The notes beneath the pieces were generated by a model. It ran no database searches. It had not been told where the DNA came from and was given only the letters and a program-made list of their open reading frames with translations. A DNA stretch of 38,639 nucleotides, taken from the NCBI GenBank assembly GCA_023622945.1, contig JAMNYG010000200.1, positions 1 to 38,639 on the forward strand, in the 5' to 3' direction. The translations under genes were made by a program, and so were the position numbers. The stretch is from Bacillota bacterium (GTDB lineage Bacteria > Bacillota > Clostridia > Acetivibrionales > JAMNYG01). Shown here piece by piece: positions 29,561 to 38,560 of this stretch (within the stretch, counting starts at the first letter, position 1; every line of letters begins with the position of its first letter).

Positions 29561-30349
29561 ATGAAAAGAAAAGGTAATAAAACACCGCTGTCTTTACCCT
29601 ATATAATATTGTTGGTACTGGCTTTAGTATGGATTGCTGTTTCCCAAAGCAGCTTTGGAATAGATGTCTTCCAGGCAGGAAGAGGAGTAAACGCCAGGAT
29701 TGTTTCCGATGACAGGGCTTTTGTCGGAATAATATATAATGATGTCTATAAAGTTGTATATTCCAATGATGGTAATAATAATTATATTACCATGCGTATC
29801 GAAAATAACCTTCCTTACAGAGCGTCATATGAATTGGTTTTATCGGGTCTGCCAATTAAAGATTTCACACCGGGCAGGTTTACACTGGATCCCAATGAAA
29901 GACAATTGATTGAAATCCAGATGTTAGATTTGGAAGAGGCTGTTGAAGGAATTTTTAGCGTCCAGGGTTACATTTCGGCAGAATTTGCTCATGGAAGTGT
30001 AGATGTAGCATTCCGGTTTGAAGTAGAGGTTGAGTTGCCGGAACCGGAATCGGTTGAAGGAGAAGAAACTTCACAATCGGAACAAAAATCAGATGAAATT
30101 GAGATTTTACATGCTGAAACACATGTAGGGCCGGAAGAGGATGTCATTGAAGAAAATGTCATAGAAGATGATGGGAACAAAATTAAGGAGGATGAAACCG
30201 ATTCAGCTGATAATAAAGAAAATGATTCAACTGACATAAAAAATGATGATGGAAATGGGGAAAACGGTAATGAAAAACTAACGGAAGAAATAAGCCAAGA
30301 GAATTTACCCGGTGAACCTGAAGATAATTCTAATTCAGCAGAACAATAA
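29561..30349 (+). CDS. Secreted DUF1102-like protein with ~100-aa acidic, low-complexity C-terminal tail (ATG 29561; ORF track start 29405 lies in the leader RNA)
   Basis: TM LPYIILLVLALVWIAVSQSSFGIDVFQAGRGVNARIVSDDRAFVGI; D/E/N/S-rich tail. Confidence 0.6.
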   Translation: MKRKGNKTPLSLPYIILLVLALVWIAVSQSSFGIDVFQAGRGVNARIVSDDRAFVGIIYNDVYKVVYSNDGNNNYITMRIENNLPYRASYELVLSGLPIKDFTPGRFTLDPNERQLIEIQMLDLEEAVEGIFSVQGYISAEFAHGSVDVAFRFEVEVELPEPESVEGEETSQSEQKSDEIEILHAETHVGPEEDVIEENVIEDDGNKIKEDETDSADNKENDSTDIKNDDGNGENGNEKLTEEISQENLPGEPEDNSNSAEQ

Positions 30350-30367
30350 TCAGAGCATTTTTCAGGG

Positions 30368-30396
30368 AGATAAGATTTAATTTTTATCTTTTTTTC
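30368..30396 (+). terminator. Weak terminator AGATAA...TTATCT + T7
   Basis: 6-bp AT-rich stem followed by a T run after stop 30349. Confidence 0.5.
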
Positions 30397-30528
30397 ATTT
30401 CCAATAAATACAATAAATTATAAATAATAACAAGAGATGATGCGAATAATTTCTTGATCGACATCAGGTATTTGCAAATTATGTAAACAAAAGCTGGTAA
30501 AATGATTATTGGACAATCATAAAGTACT

Positions 30529-30628
30529 TTTGGGGACGATGAAGCATGTACCGTAACCTGGGCACCTGGTGCATGCCGAGTTAGTGGTGCAACCGACCAA
30601 TGGGATTAACCATCTTATTGGTTTTTTG
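30529..30628 (+). promoter_or_regulatory. Candidate cis-regulatory RNA (riboswitch-like), copy 2, with terminator ACCAATGGGAT-TAACC-ATCTTATTGGT + T-run
   Basis: Same conserved blocks as copy 1; stem GCATGTACC/GGTGCATGC has compensatory changes relative to copy 1. Confidence 0.75.
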
Positions 30629-30661
30629 TTTTCTATATCGCAATATCCGGGAAGGGATTTT

Positions 30662-32365
30662 ATGCTGGAGGTAATTGTTAATAAAATAGCAGGTAATAAT
30701 TCAAGGGAAATCAAGGTCATATACTTATACAGATATCTTTCGTGGGTCTTTACTTCCATATTTTATTTATTTGATAGTCGGACTAAATATTTGCTTTTTA
30801 AAATAGGGGTTATAATCATTCTGTTCATAACTTCCAAAATAGTGACAGATTTATATGCCAGATATTCGAACAATTCAAAGGCTGTCAAGAGCCTGGTTTT
30901 AACTGAAACCGCCGGAATTTCACTGCTGTTGATACCAACTGGAGGGTTGGACAGCCCATTTATCTGGTATGCAATGAATCCGGTATTAGTTTCTGCAAGC
31001 TTTTTAACCGGGTTGTTTTGTTGGTTTAATCTTGTTTTCTATCTGGCTGTATCAACCAGTATATCATATTTTATTTTCAATGCTGAGAAAAATACAGCCA
31101 TTAAAATCTTATCCGTCAATTCGCATCTGATCCTTATATTCATTTTGATGACTTTAGGATTACAGTTATTATCAAGGCTGGCCCATGAGTTAAATAATGA
31201 GAGGAATAATCTAAGGGAGAGAAATTATCAGTTGGCAGAGGCAAATGAAAAGATAAAAGAATCCATGGAACATATCATGTCACTCTATCAGGCAGTTGAA
31301 ATGTTTTCAGCACAAGACAGCAGGGAAAAGCTGATGAATACCATTATTTATTACGCTAAGGAACTGACAAAATCAAGATCTTTATTCTTTAAACAATCAG
31401 GCTTAAATAACTCAAACAGAATCATTACATGCGGAGATATTTCTCCGGATATTCATTTGTTAATAGAGAGGGAATTAAGCAACATTCCTGAAATGAAAGA
31501 ATTGGATAAGAATATAGTACATATAAGAATTCAGAACAGGATATTTGCTGTAAGCGTTGTAAAATCAGCATCAAGGCTGTTCGGAATTCTGGGCGTTGAA
31601 ATGGATGAATTTCAGGAAAATGATTATTTGTATAAAAAACTGTTTAGCTTTTTGACAGAACTTAGTGCTGTAATTCTTGAAAGATTGTATTTGGAGGAGA
31701 TCGCTCAAAAACTGGCCGTAACCGAGGAACAGAACCGTATAGCAAATGAAATGCATGACAGTGTTTCCCAAAGGCTTTTCAGTATCTCATGTGCAATACA
31801 CACACTGGTAGCAAAACATTCCAAGCTATCCGATACAGAACTGCGTGACCAGTTAATAAGGATCATGGAAAACTCAAATATGGCCATGAAGGAACTGCGG
31901 TCAACCATATATAAACTTAGTTCAAAAAAACAGGGAAGAAGGCCTTTTCTTTCGGACATTAAAGATTATCTTGACAGTATTGCAAAATTAAATAATGTTG
32001 ATGTCAGTTTCAAATGTTCCGGAGATGAAGATTTATTAACAGGAGCAGTAAAAAAAGCAATATACAGAATTATAGCGGAATCAACAGGTAATTCTGTAAA
32101 GCATGGCAAGTGCAGCGAAATCAATATTGAACTTAATGTAAAAAATACCTGCACCGAACTAATCATAAAAGATAACGGAAAAGGATTTATTGTTGAAGAT
32201 GCAGGCAAAAGGAACGGTCTTGGGATCAATAACATAAAAAGGCTGGTGAATTCTTTCAATGGCAGTCTTAATATTGACAGCGCACCAGAAAAGGGAACAT
32301 GCATCAGGATAAATATTCCCAACGGGAATTTGGTTACTCTGGATGAAGGAGGTTTGGTGGTATGA
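30662..32365 (+). CDS. Membrane sensor histidine kinase, NarL/DesK (HisKA_3) type (ATG 30662; ORF track start 30569 lies in the leader RNA)
   Basis: Several TMs; coiled coil and GAF-like region; EEQNRIANEMHDSVSQRLFSISCAIHTL; HATPase IIKDNGKGFIVEDAGKRNGLGINNIKRLV. Confidence 0.88.
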   Translation: MLEVIVNKIAGNNSREIKVIYLYRYLSWVFTSIFYLFDSRTKYLLFKIGVIIILFITSKIVTDLYARYSNNSKAVKSLVLTETAGISLLLIPTGGLDSPFIWYAMNPVLVSASFLTGLFCWFNLVFYLAVSTSISYFIFNAEKNTAIKILSVNSHLILIFILMTLGLQLLSRLAHELNNERNNLRERNYQLAEANEKIKESMEHIMSLYQAVEMFSAQDSREKLMNTIIYYAKELTKSRSLFFKQSGLNNSNRIITCGDISPDIHLLIERELSNIPEMKELDKNIVHIRIQNRIFAVSVVKSASRLFGILGVEMDEFQENDYLYKKLFSFLTELSAVILERLYLEEIAQKLAVTEEQNRIANEMHDSVSQRLFSISCAIHTLVAKHSKLSDTELRDQLIRIMENSNMAMKELRSTIYKLSSKKQGRRPFLSDIKDYLDSIAKLNNVDVSFKCSGDEDLLTGAVKKAIYRIIAESTGNSVKHGKCSEINIELNVKNTCTELIIKDNGKGFIVEDAGKRNGLGINNIKRLVNSFNGSLNIDSAPEKGTCIRINIPNGNLVTLDEGGLVV

Positions 32366-32973
32366 GAATTGGCATAATTGATGATCATCCTCTTGTAAGG
32401 CAGGGGCTTATCTCAATTCTTTCATTGTATGAAGATTTTGAAATTATGGGTGAAGCAACCAATTGTCAGGAAGGCATAGCTATGATAATGGAGAAAAGGC
32501 CGGAGATTGTACTTATTGACCTGAAACTTGGAAATGAATGCGGTCTTGATATTATAAAAGAAGTGAAGAACAAAACAGAATCCAGATTTGTAGTACTTAC
32601 TTCGTCAGCTGAACAGAGTGATTTCCTGCAGGCAGAAATGCTGGATGTTGACGGATATATACTGAAAGAAGCCCTTCCTGAAGAACTCATATACGGATTG
32701 AGATTGATTTATAAAGGCAGGAAATACTACGATCCGGGTCTTGTGAGATTGCAAATGAAGAGGAATGATGATCCTCTTGAACTGCTTACGCAAAGGGAGA
32801 AGGAAGTTCTTTTGGCTTTGGGAGAGGGGTTAAGCAACAGGGAGATTTCTCAAAAACTTTATGTGACTGAACACACCGTAAAAAAACATGTAAGCCAGAT
32901 CCTGGCAAAGCTGAATCTTTCCAACAGAACCGATGCTATTATTTTTGCCTACAACAAGGGATTGATAGGCTGA
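32362..32973 (+). CDS. NarL/LuxR-family response regulator
   Basis: MRIGIIDDHPLVRQGLISIL; EIVLIDLKLG; LTQREKEVLLALGEGLSNREISQKLYVTEHTVKKHVSQILAKLNLSNRTDAI; ATGA overlap with the kinase gene. Confidence 0.95.
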   Translation: MRIGIIDDHPLVRQGLISILSLYEDFEIMGEATNCQEGIAMIMEKRPEIVLIDLKLGNECGLDIIKEVKNKTESRFVVLTSSAEQSDFLQAEMLDVDGYILKEALPEELIYGLRLIYKGRKYYDPGLVRLQMKRNDDPLELLTQREKEVLLALGEGLSNREISQKLYVTEHTVKKHVSQILAKLNLSNRTDAIIFAYNKGLIG

Positions 32974-33007
32974 TATATTCTATGAAAAGCGGATACATAC
33001 GAATTGA

Positions 33008-33042
33008 AACCGTCAAAGAGTATTTACCTTTGGCGGTTTTTA
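33008..33042 (+). terminator. Terminator after the response regulator (AACCGTCAAAG / CTTTGGCGGTT + TTTTAT)
   Basis: 11-bp stem with one G-U, T tail. Confidence 0.85.
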
Positions 33043-33246
33043 TATGTAAAACATCGGTTGGGATTAAACCGTTAAAGTCAACGTGTGTTGTTTTTTGAAA
33101 CTGGTTATATTACAATATATCTTAAAAAGCACGGTAAATAACTGCAGAATCAAGAATAAAGGTCTGTTTCTGAGTTAATATGCTCAATAAAATGAAGTTA
33201 ATGCGCCAGATAAATTTAAAATACATATGTTATGGAGGCATTCGCT

Positions 33247-34467
33247 ATGCTGCTTATAAAAAATGGGAAAATCTTTACCATGGCAGGTAAGACTTATGAA
33301 AACGGATATATTCTCATCGACAAAGGGAAAATAATAGAGACGGGCAATGGTTCCTGGGAACCTGGAAGCAGAACTTGCCAAAGCGAAGCGGATAAAAGCT
33401 GTGACAGCAGCCAGCTTAAAATAATAGATGCAAAAGGCAGATATGTACTTCCCGGGTTTATAGATGCCCATTGTCACGTTGGCATGTGGGAGGATGCTGT
33501 AGGGTTTGAGGGCGCAGACGGGAATGAGATGACCGACCCCGTGACACCGCATCTTAGAGCTATAGACGGAGTATATTACAAGGACAGATCCTTTGCTGAA
33601 GCTCTTGAGTACGGAGTAACTACGGCTGTTACCGGCCCGGGAAGCGCAAATGTTATCGGTGGACAGTTTGCTGCGCTGAAAACCTATGGCAACCGGCTTG
33701 AGGACATGATACTGAAGGAACCTGTAGCCATGAAGGTGGCTTTTGGAGAGAACCCAAAAACCGTTTACGGCGGAAATAAGAAATCTCCCATGACACGCAT
33801 GGCAACGGCTGCCATATTGAGGGAGAATCTCATAAAGGCCAGGCAGTACAAGCAAAAGCTGGAAGATTACTATAAGGATAAGGAAAAGAACCAAAAACCT
33901 GATTTCGACATGAAAATGGAAGCTCTTTTGATGGTTCTGAACGGGGAGATTCCTCTGAAGGCCCATGCCCATAGAGCCGATGATATTCTTACGGCCATCA
34001 GGATTGCAAAGGAATTCAATTTGAAAATAACACTGGAGCACTGCACCGAGGGACATCTGATAAAAGACATTCTGTTGGAAGAAGGGATACCGGTTGTAAT
34101 AGGGCCATCCTTATCCGACAGATCAAAGATTGAGCTGAGGAACCAAAGCCTGAAAACCCCGGGTATACTGTCAAAAGCCGGAGTAAAGGTTGCCATTATG
34201 ACCGACCATCCGGTGATACCTCTCAAGTACCTGGGCCTTTGTGCTGCCATGGCAGTGAAGGAAGGCATGCCTGAGGAAGATGCATTAAAGGCTATAACCA
34301 TAAACGCAGCTGAGATTGCAGGTATCAGCGACAGGGTAGGAAGCATTGAAGCAGGAAAGGATGCCGATATAGTGATATTCAGCGGACATCCCTTCGAATT
34401 CAGATCAAAAGTTGACATGACAATAATTAACGGTAGTGTGGTTTATGAGAGATGTGAAAATGAATAG
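33247..34467 (+). CDS. Imidazolonepropionase-like amidohydrolase (ATG 33247)
   Basis: GRYVLPGFIDAHCHVGMWED (HxH); KAHAHRADDI; EHCTEGHLI; MTDHPVIPL; GSIEAGKDADIVIFSGHPFE. Confidence 0.88.
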   Translation: MLLIKNGKIFTMAGKTYENGYILIDKGKIIETGNGSWEPGSRTCQSEADKSCDSSQLKIIDAKGRYVLPGFIDAHCHVGMWEDAVGFEGADGNEMTDPVTPHLRAIDGVYYKDRSFAEALEYGVTTAVTGPGSANVIGGQFAALKTYGNRLEDMILKEPVAMKVAFGENPKTVYGGNKKSPMTRMATAAILRENLIKARQYKQKLEDYYKDKEKNQKPDFDMKMEALLMVLNGEIPLKAHAHRADDILTAIRIAKEFNLKITLEHCTEGHLIKDILLEEGIPVVIGPSLSDRSKIELRNQSLKTPGILSKAGVKVAIMTDHPVIPLKYLGLCAAMAVKEGMPEEDALKAITINAAEIAGISDRVGSIEAGKDADIVIFSGHPFEFRSKVDMTIINGSVVYERCENE

Positions 34468-34936
34468 GACAAATGTGACAATCAAAACCTTTTCCAGGGA
34501 TGAAACGGCCGAAGCGGGAAGAAAGCTTGGCAGGCTTCTTGAAGCCGGAGACGTTGTGTGTCTTTCAGGAGACATCGGGACAGGCAAAACGGTTTTTACA
34601 GGCGGAATAGCAGAAGGGCTGGGGATAAGCGGCTATATAACCAGCCCTACTTTTACCATCGTCAATGAATATGAAGGCAGAATACCTTTTTACCATTTTG
34701 ATGTATACAGGATAAACGATCCTGATGAAATGTTTGAAATAGGCTTCGAGGAATATATTGACGGCAGGGGAGTTGTGGTCATTGAGTGGGCTGATGTCAT
34801 AAAGGACATACTGCCCCGGGAACATATATGGGTGGAAATCAGTAAAGATCTGAAAGGTGACTATAATATAAGAAACATCACAATTGAATTCAGGGGAGAA
34901 AAGTACCAGCAGATTGCCGACAGTTTGGAACCGTAA
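34460..34936 (+). CDS. tsaE: tRNA t6A ATPase TsaE (start 34445 or 34460)
   Basis: CLSGDIGTGKTVFTGGIAEGLGI; SPTFTIVNEYEG; YHFDVYRI; VVIEWAD. Confidence 0.93.
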   Translation: MNRTNVTIKTFSRDETAEAGRKLGRLLEAGDVVCLSGDIGTGKTVFTGGIAEGLGISGYITSPTFTIVNEYEGRIPFYHFDVYRINDPDEMFEIGFEEYIDGRGVVVIEWADVIKDILPREHIWVEISKDLKGDYNIRNITIEFRGEKYQQIADSLEP

Positions 34937-34964
34937 AAAATAAACAGTCAGAAAGGAAATTCCC

Positions 34965-35693
34965 ATGAAAGTGCTTGCAGTTGACACATCGTCCCTGGTG
35001 GCGGCAGTTGCCGTAATGGACGGCCCAAAGCTGCTGGGGGAATATATAATAAACCACAAGAAAACCCATTCTCAAAAACTCATGCCCATGATAAAGGAAA
35101 TCATGGACAGTATTGAACTTGATCCTGAAGAAATTGATATTTTTGCAGCATCCATAGGTCCGGGCTCATTTACAGGTCTTAGAATAGGAATAACCACCAT
35201 AAAGGCTATGGCTTATGCAGTGGGAAAACCTGTCGTAGGAGTACCGACCCTTGATGCCCTGGCATATAATGTTCCTGTGCCGGATGCATTGATCTGCCCG
35301 ATAATGGATGCAAGAAACAACCAGGTATACACAGCCGTTTATAAATGGGAAAGAGATATCCCCGTCAAAGTGACCGAATACATGGGTATTGAAATATCCG
35401 AGCTTGTTAAAATAGTGAAAGGCAAGAACTGCAAAACCATATTCAACGGGGACGCAGTGGAAATTCACAGGGAATTTATAGAGAGAGAACTAGGCGAATA
35501 TTGTTGTTTCGCTCCTGCCATCCTTATGTTGCAGAAAGCATCCTCTGTGGCAGCCCTTGCTCTTGCCAGGGCGTCTGAAGGAATGCTGGAGACATGTTTT
35601 GACCTGGTACCCTTTTATTTGCGTAAGTCCCAGGCCGAACAGGAATATGAAAGAAGAAGACTGCGGGGAGAAAACAATGCAGAAACGGATTGA
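34965..35693 (+). CDS. tsaB: tRNA t6A protein TsaB
   Basis: MKVLAVDTSSLVAAVAVMD; AASIGPGSFTGLRIGITTIKAMAYAVGKPVVGVPTLDALAYN. Confidence 0.95.
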   Translation: MKVLAVDTSSLVAAVAVMDGPKLLGEYIINHKKTHSQKLMPMIKEIMDSIELDPEEIDIFAASIGPGSFTGLRIGITTIKAMAYAVGKPVVGVPTLDALAYNVPVPDALICPIMDARNNQVYTAVYKWERDIPVKVTEYMGIEISELVKIVKGKNCKTIFNGDAVEIHREFIERELGEYCCFAPAILMLQKASSVAALALARASEGMLETCFDLVPFYLRKSQAEQEYERRRLRGENNAETD

Positions 35694-35698
35694 TCGGG

Positions 35699-36148
35699 AT
35701 GATTGATGTTGAGGTTGTAAAAATGACCGCTGAACATATAGATGACGTAATGGTCATAGAAAAGCTGAGTTTCAGCACGCCCTGGTCAAGGGATGCTTTT
35801 GTGGAGGAAATATCCAACAACAAGTTCGCAAGGTATTTGTGTGCCAGGGCAAACGGCAAGGTTATCGGTTATGCGGGTTTCTGGAAAGTTTGTGATGAAG
35901 GCCACATAACCAATATTGCAGTTCATCCTGAATTCAGGAAGAACAAGGTCGGAAGTATCTTGATGGAGAGGCTGCTTGATGCGGCAGTAAAAGAAGGGGT
36001 CACCGCAGTCACCCTTGAGGTGCGGAAAAGCAACATTGCAGCCCAGAACCTATATAAGAAATTCGGGTTTAAGGTGGCGGGAATAAGAAAAGGGTACTAT
36101 GCAGACAACGGGGAAGATGCATTAATAATGTGGAAATATTTTACCTGA
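35699..36148 (+). CDS. rimI: Ribosomal-protein-S18-alanine N-acetyltransferase RimI
   Basis: GNAT fold; ITNIAVHPEFRKNKVGSILMERLL; LEVRKSNIAAQNLYKKFGFKVAGIRKGYYADNGEDALIM. Confidence 0.93.
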   Translation: MIDVEVVKMTAEHIDDVMVIEKLSFSTPWSRDAFVEEISNNKFARYLCARANGKVIGYAGFWKVCDEGHITNIAVHPEFRKNKVGSILMERLLDAAVKEGVTAVTLEVRKSNIAAQNLYKKFGFKVAGIRKGYYADNGEDALIMWKYFT

Positions 36149-36434
36149 AAGTGACCGGAAACACGCAAGGGATTCGGGCAGTGCAGCTGCATAATAAAAT
36201 ATTGAAAAGCTGCATTGCCTTTTATAATAAGTTCTGCTGAAAATATAATTCCGGCGGCTTTCAGCAAAAATCCGCTGCATAATGATTAATTCCTCTTATG
36301 AACATTGGTATAATTCCGGTCTATGTTCAGACAAATCCTGTTGATGACACGTAATAATACATAAACAGAAGTTTTACGAAAAGATCCTTAAAATAAGGTT
36401 TAATGTTTTTTACGGGCAGGGAGGTGAAGAACAT

Positions 36435-36992
36435 TTGGAAGGGTTAACCGATCAGGAATTGATTGAACTTTGCCTGAATGGAAGAAAGGATGCTTTTGAA
36501 GAAATAGTAACCCGATATAAGAAATTGATTTTCAGCGTAGTGTTCAATTTCATAAATGACAAGGAAGAGGCAAGCGACGTAGCGCAGGAAGTCTTTATAC
36601 GGATATACAACTCCCTGCACCGTTATAACCCCAAATACAAGTTTTCCACCTGGTCGGTCAAAATTGCCACAAACCTTTGCCTGGATGTTCTTCGCAAAAA
36701 AAGGATCAGTTCCTCTCCCATTGATGAAATCGCGGGCACTGTAAAAAGTACCGACACACCTGAGGAAGACTGTATTAAGGATGAGCAAAGCAGGATGGTA
36801 AGAGAGGCTATAGCCCAGCTGCCTGAAAAGTACAGGGTTCTTATTATAATGTTCCACCAGAACGGCTTATCGTATGAAGAAATTTCAAAGGTGCTGAACC
36901 AACCTATGACCATAATTAAAAACAGACTTTACAGGGCGAGAATAATGCTCAGGAAGAAGCTGGAGCCGTATATAAGGGAGGAGATATTGTGA
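36435..36992 (+). CDS. ECF-type RNA polymerase sigma factor (TTG start)
   Basis: DAFEEIVTRYKKLIFSVVFNFINDKEEASDVAQEVFIRIYNSL; LPEKYRVLIIMFHQNGLSYEEISKVLNQPMTIIKNRLYRAR. Confidence 0.93.
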   Translation: MEGLTDQELIELCLNGRKDAFEEIVTRYKKLIFSVVFNFINDKEEASDVAQEVFIRIYNSLHRYNPKYKFSTWSVKIATNLCLDVLRKKRISSSPIDEIAGTVKSTDTPEEDCIKDEQSRMVREAIAQLPEKYRVLIIMFHQNGLSYEEISKVLNQPMTIIKNRLYRARIMLRKKLEPYIREEIL

Positions 36993-37558
36993 ATTGTAAA
37001 CTGGCAGAGGAATATATAATGAAGTTTTTTGACAGTGAACTGAATGATGTTGAAAACAGTTATCTCAAGCAGCATCTTGAAATTTGCGAAAGATGCAGGA
37101 GAGAATTTGACACCATGAAGGAAATCTTTGATTCCCTCAGCCAAACCATGGTTGTTGAGCCTCCCGAAGACTTTGAGAAGAAAGTTATGGCAAGAATAAA
37201 CTCAATGGAGATGACAGACAGAAGAATTGCCGAGAACAGTTTTGCCTTCCTTTATGCGGGGATTGCTCTGATGGTGCTGACAGCTTCGGTAACCGTCTAT
37301 GAGTTTTTGAGATATGTAGACATAAGTCAGCTTGTCATGAGATTTGAAACTGTTTCGGGTTTTATGTCGATGCTGTTTGGCGCGATAAGAAACTTTATCG
37401 TATTGGTTTCAGGGATACAGAAAGGCTTGTATCATGCTGCAGTGGCAGTTGCTGACTCGTTTTATCATGTGTTTTCAATATCGGCGGGAATTCTGCTGAT
37501 TGTGTACGGTGTTTTTACAAGCCGGCGTGTTAAGGCCAATAACGGAGGTGCAAGATGA
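36989..37558 (+). CDS. Anti-sigma factor, zf-HC2-like, membrane-anchored (GTG start overlapping the sigma stop)
   Basis: HLEICERCRREF (HxxxCxxC), TM segments, gene order after sigma factor. Confidence 0.8.
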   Translation: MNCKLAEEYIMKFFDSELNDVENSYLKQHLEICERCRREFDTMKEIFDSLSQTMVVEPPEDFEKKVMARINSMEMTDRRIAENSFAFLYAGIALMVLTASVTVYEFLRYVDISQLVMRFETVSGFMSMLFGAIRNFIVLVSGIQKGLYHAAVAVADSFYHVFSISAGILLIVYGVFTSRRVKANNGGAR

Positions 37559-38457
37559 AAAGGCTTGCAGCATTTGTACTGGCGGTTATTCTGATGACTA
37601 TGCTCATTGCCGGAACACCCGCATATGCTGAAAAAAACCTGGAACTCCCGCGGGTGGGAGATCAGATCAGCATATTGCGGGACATAAGCATCGATAAAAA
37701 GGTAAGGGGAGATGTTATATCCATCGGCGGTGACGTTGCCATACGTGACAGTGTATCCGGTGACGTAGTCTCATTGTTCGGAGATACAATTGTAGATGCA
37801 GAAATAAACGGAGATATAGTGGTGGTGTTCGGAAATATAAAGTTGACTGACAGGGCTGTGGTAAGGGGTGATCTGGTTGCCATAGGGACCGTAGAAAGGC
37901 ATGGAATGTCCGTCGTTGAGGGGCAGGAGGTAAATATTGACATTGAAATTTTGCCCTTCACCAAAACAGCCGTTGGCATTTTGCTGCTCTTATTTCCTTG
38001 CTTTGTGTTTTTGCTGGGGTTGCCCCTTATAGCTATATTCAGGGACCGTTTTTATAATATCTCCATAATGATTTTCAATAATGTGATAAGAAGAACTGCC
38101 TTGGGTTTTCCTGTGTTTATTGGCTTTACTCTGTTCCTTCCTCTTCTTGCCATAACTGTTATAGGTCCTTTGTTTTACCTGGTAATGATTGCAGCGGCTG
38201 AAGCGGTTACCGGAATACTGATCGGAAGTTGTTTAGTCAGGACGTTTAGTTTTAAGCCGAGGGTGTTTCTCGAGTATGGAATCGGATTTGCGGTAATGAC
38301 TTTACTCAAAGCAGCCTTGGTAATCCTGCTTCTGAAAACAGAAGCGACGGCTTTTATAGTCGGTTATGTCTTAATGGTGTTGTTCATAAATTCTTTCGGA
38401 TTAGGAACCCTTATCTCCACAAAGTTTGGATCTTTTTCCGCCGGACAGGACCGATAA
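37555..38457 (+). CDS. Bactofilin-like beta-repeat membrane protein
   Basis: Signal peptide; repeats VRGDVISIGGDVAIRDSVSGDVVSLFGDTIVDAEINGDIVVVFGNIKL; C-terminal multi-TM. Confidence 0.7.
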   Translation: MKRLAAFVLAVILMTMLIAGTPAYAEKNLELPRVGDQISILRDISIDKKVRGDVISIGGDVAIRDSVSGDVVSLFGDTIVDAEINGDIVVVFGNIKLTDRAVVRGDLVAIGTVERHGMSVVEGQEVNIDIEILPFTKTAVGILLLLFPCFVFLLGLPLIAIFRDRFYNISIMIFNNVIRRTALGFPVFIGFTLFLPLLAITVIGPLFYLVMIAAAEAVTGILIGSCLVRTFSFKPRVFLEYGIGFAVMTLLKAALVILLLKTEATAFIVGYVLMVLFINSFGLGTLISTKFGSFSAGQDR

Positions 38458-38560
38458 GGTTCTTTTTTTTTGCTAAAAATCACATATCCAGAGAATAAAT
38501 AAAATTTTCGTACTTTACAATAATAATTTCTAAGGATGCGAAAAGAACAGGAGGATTTCA

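Noticed and set aside
29351-30628. Known c-di-GMP-I (GEMM), cobalamin, T-box, SAM or TPP riboswitch assignment for the duplicated RNA element
   Set aside because: Hallmark motifs of these classes are missing; only a weak GGGACG/CCGA similarity to part of GEMM was seen.
29351-30628. Duplicated element as ends of a transposon or integron-like mobile element
   Set aside because: Copies are in direct orientation, each has a terminator and precedes a gene, shows compensatory stem changes, and no transposase lies between them.
33184-34056. 290-aa minus-strand ORF
   Set aside because: Lies entirely antisense to a convincing amidohydrolase with catalytic motifs; no recognisable domain; typical shadow ORF.
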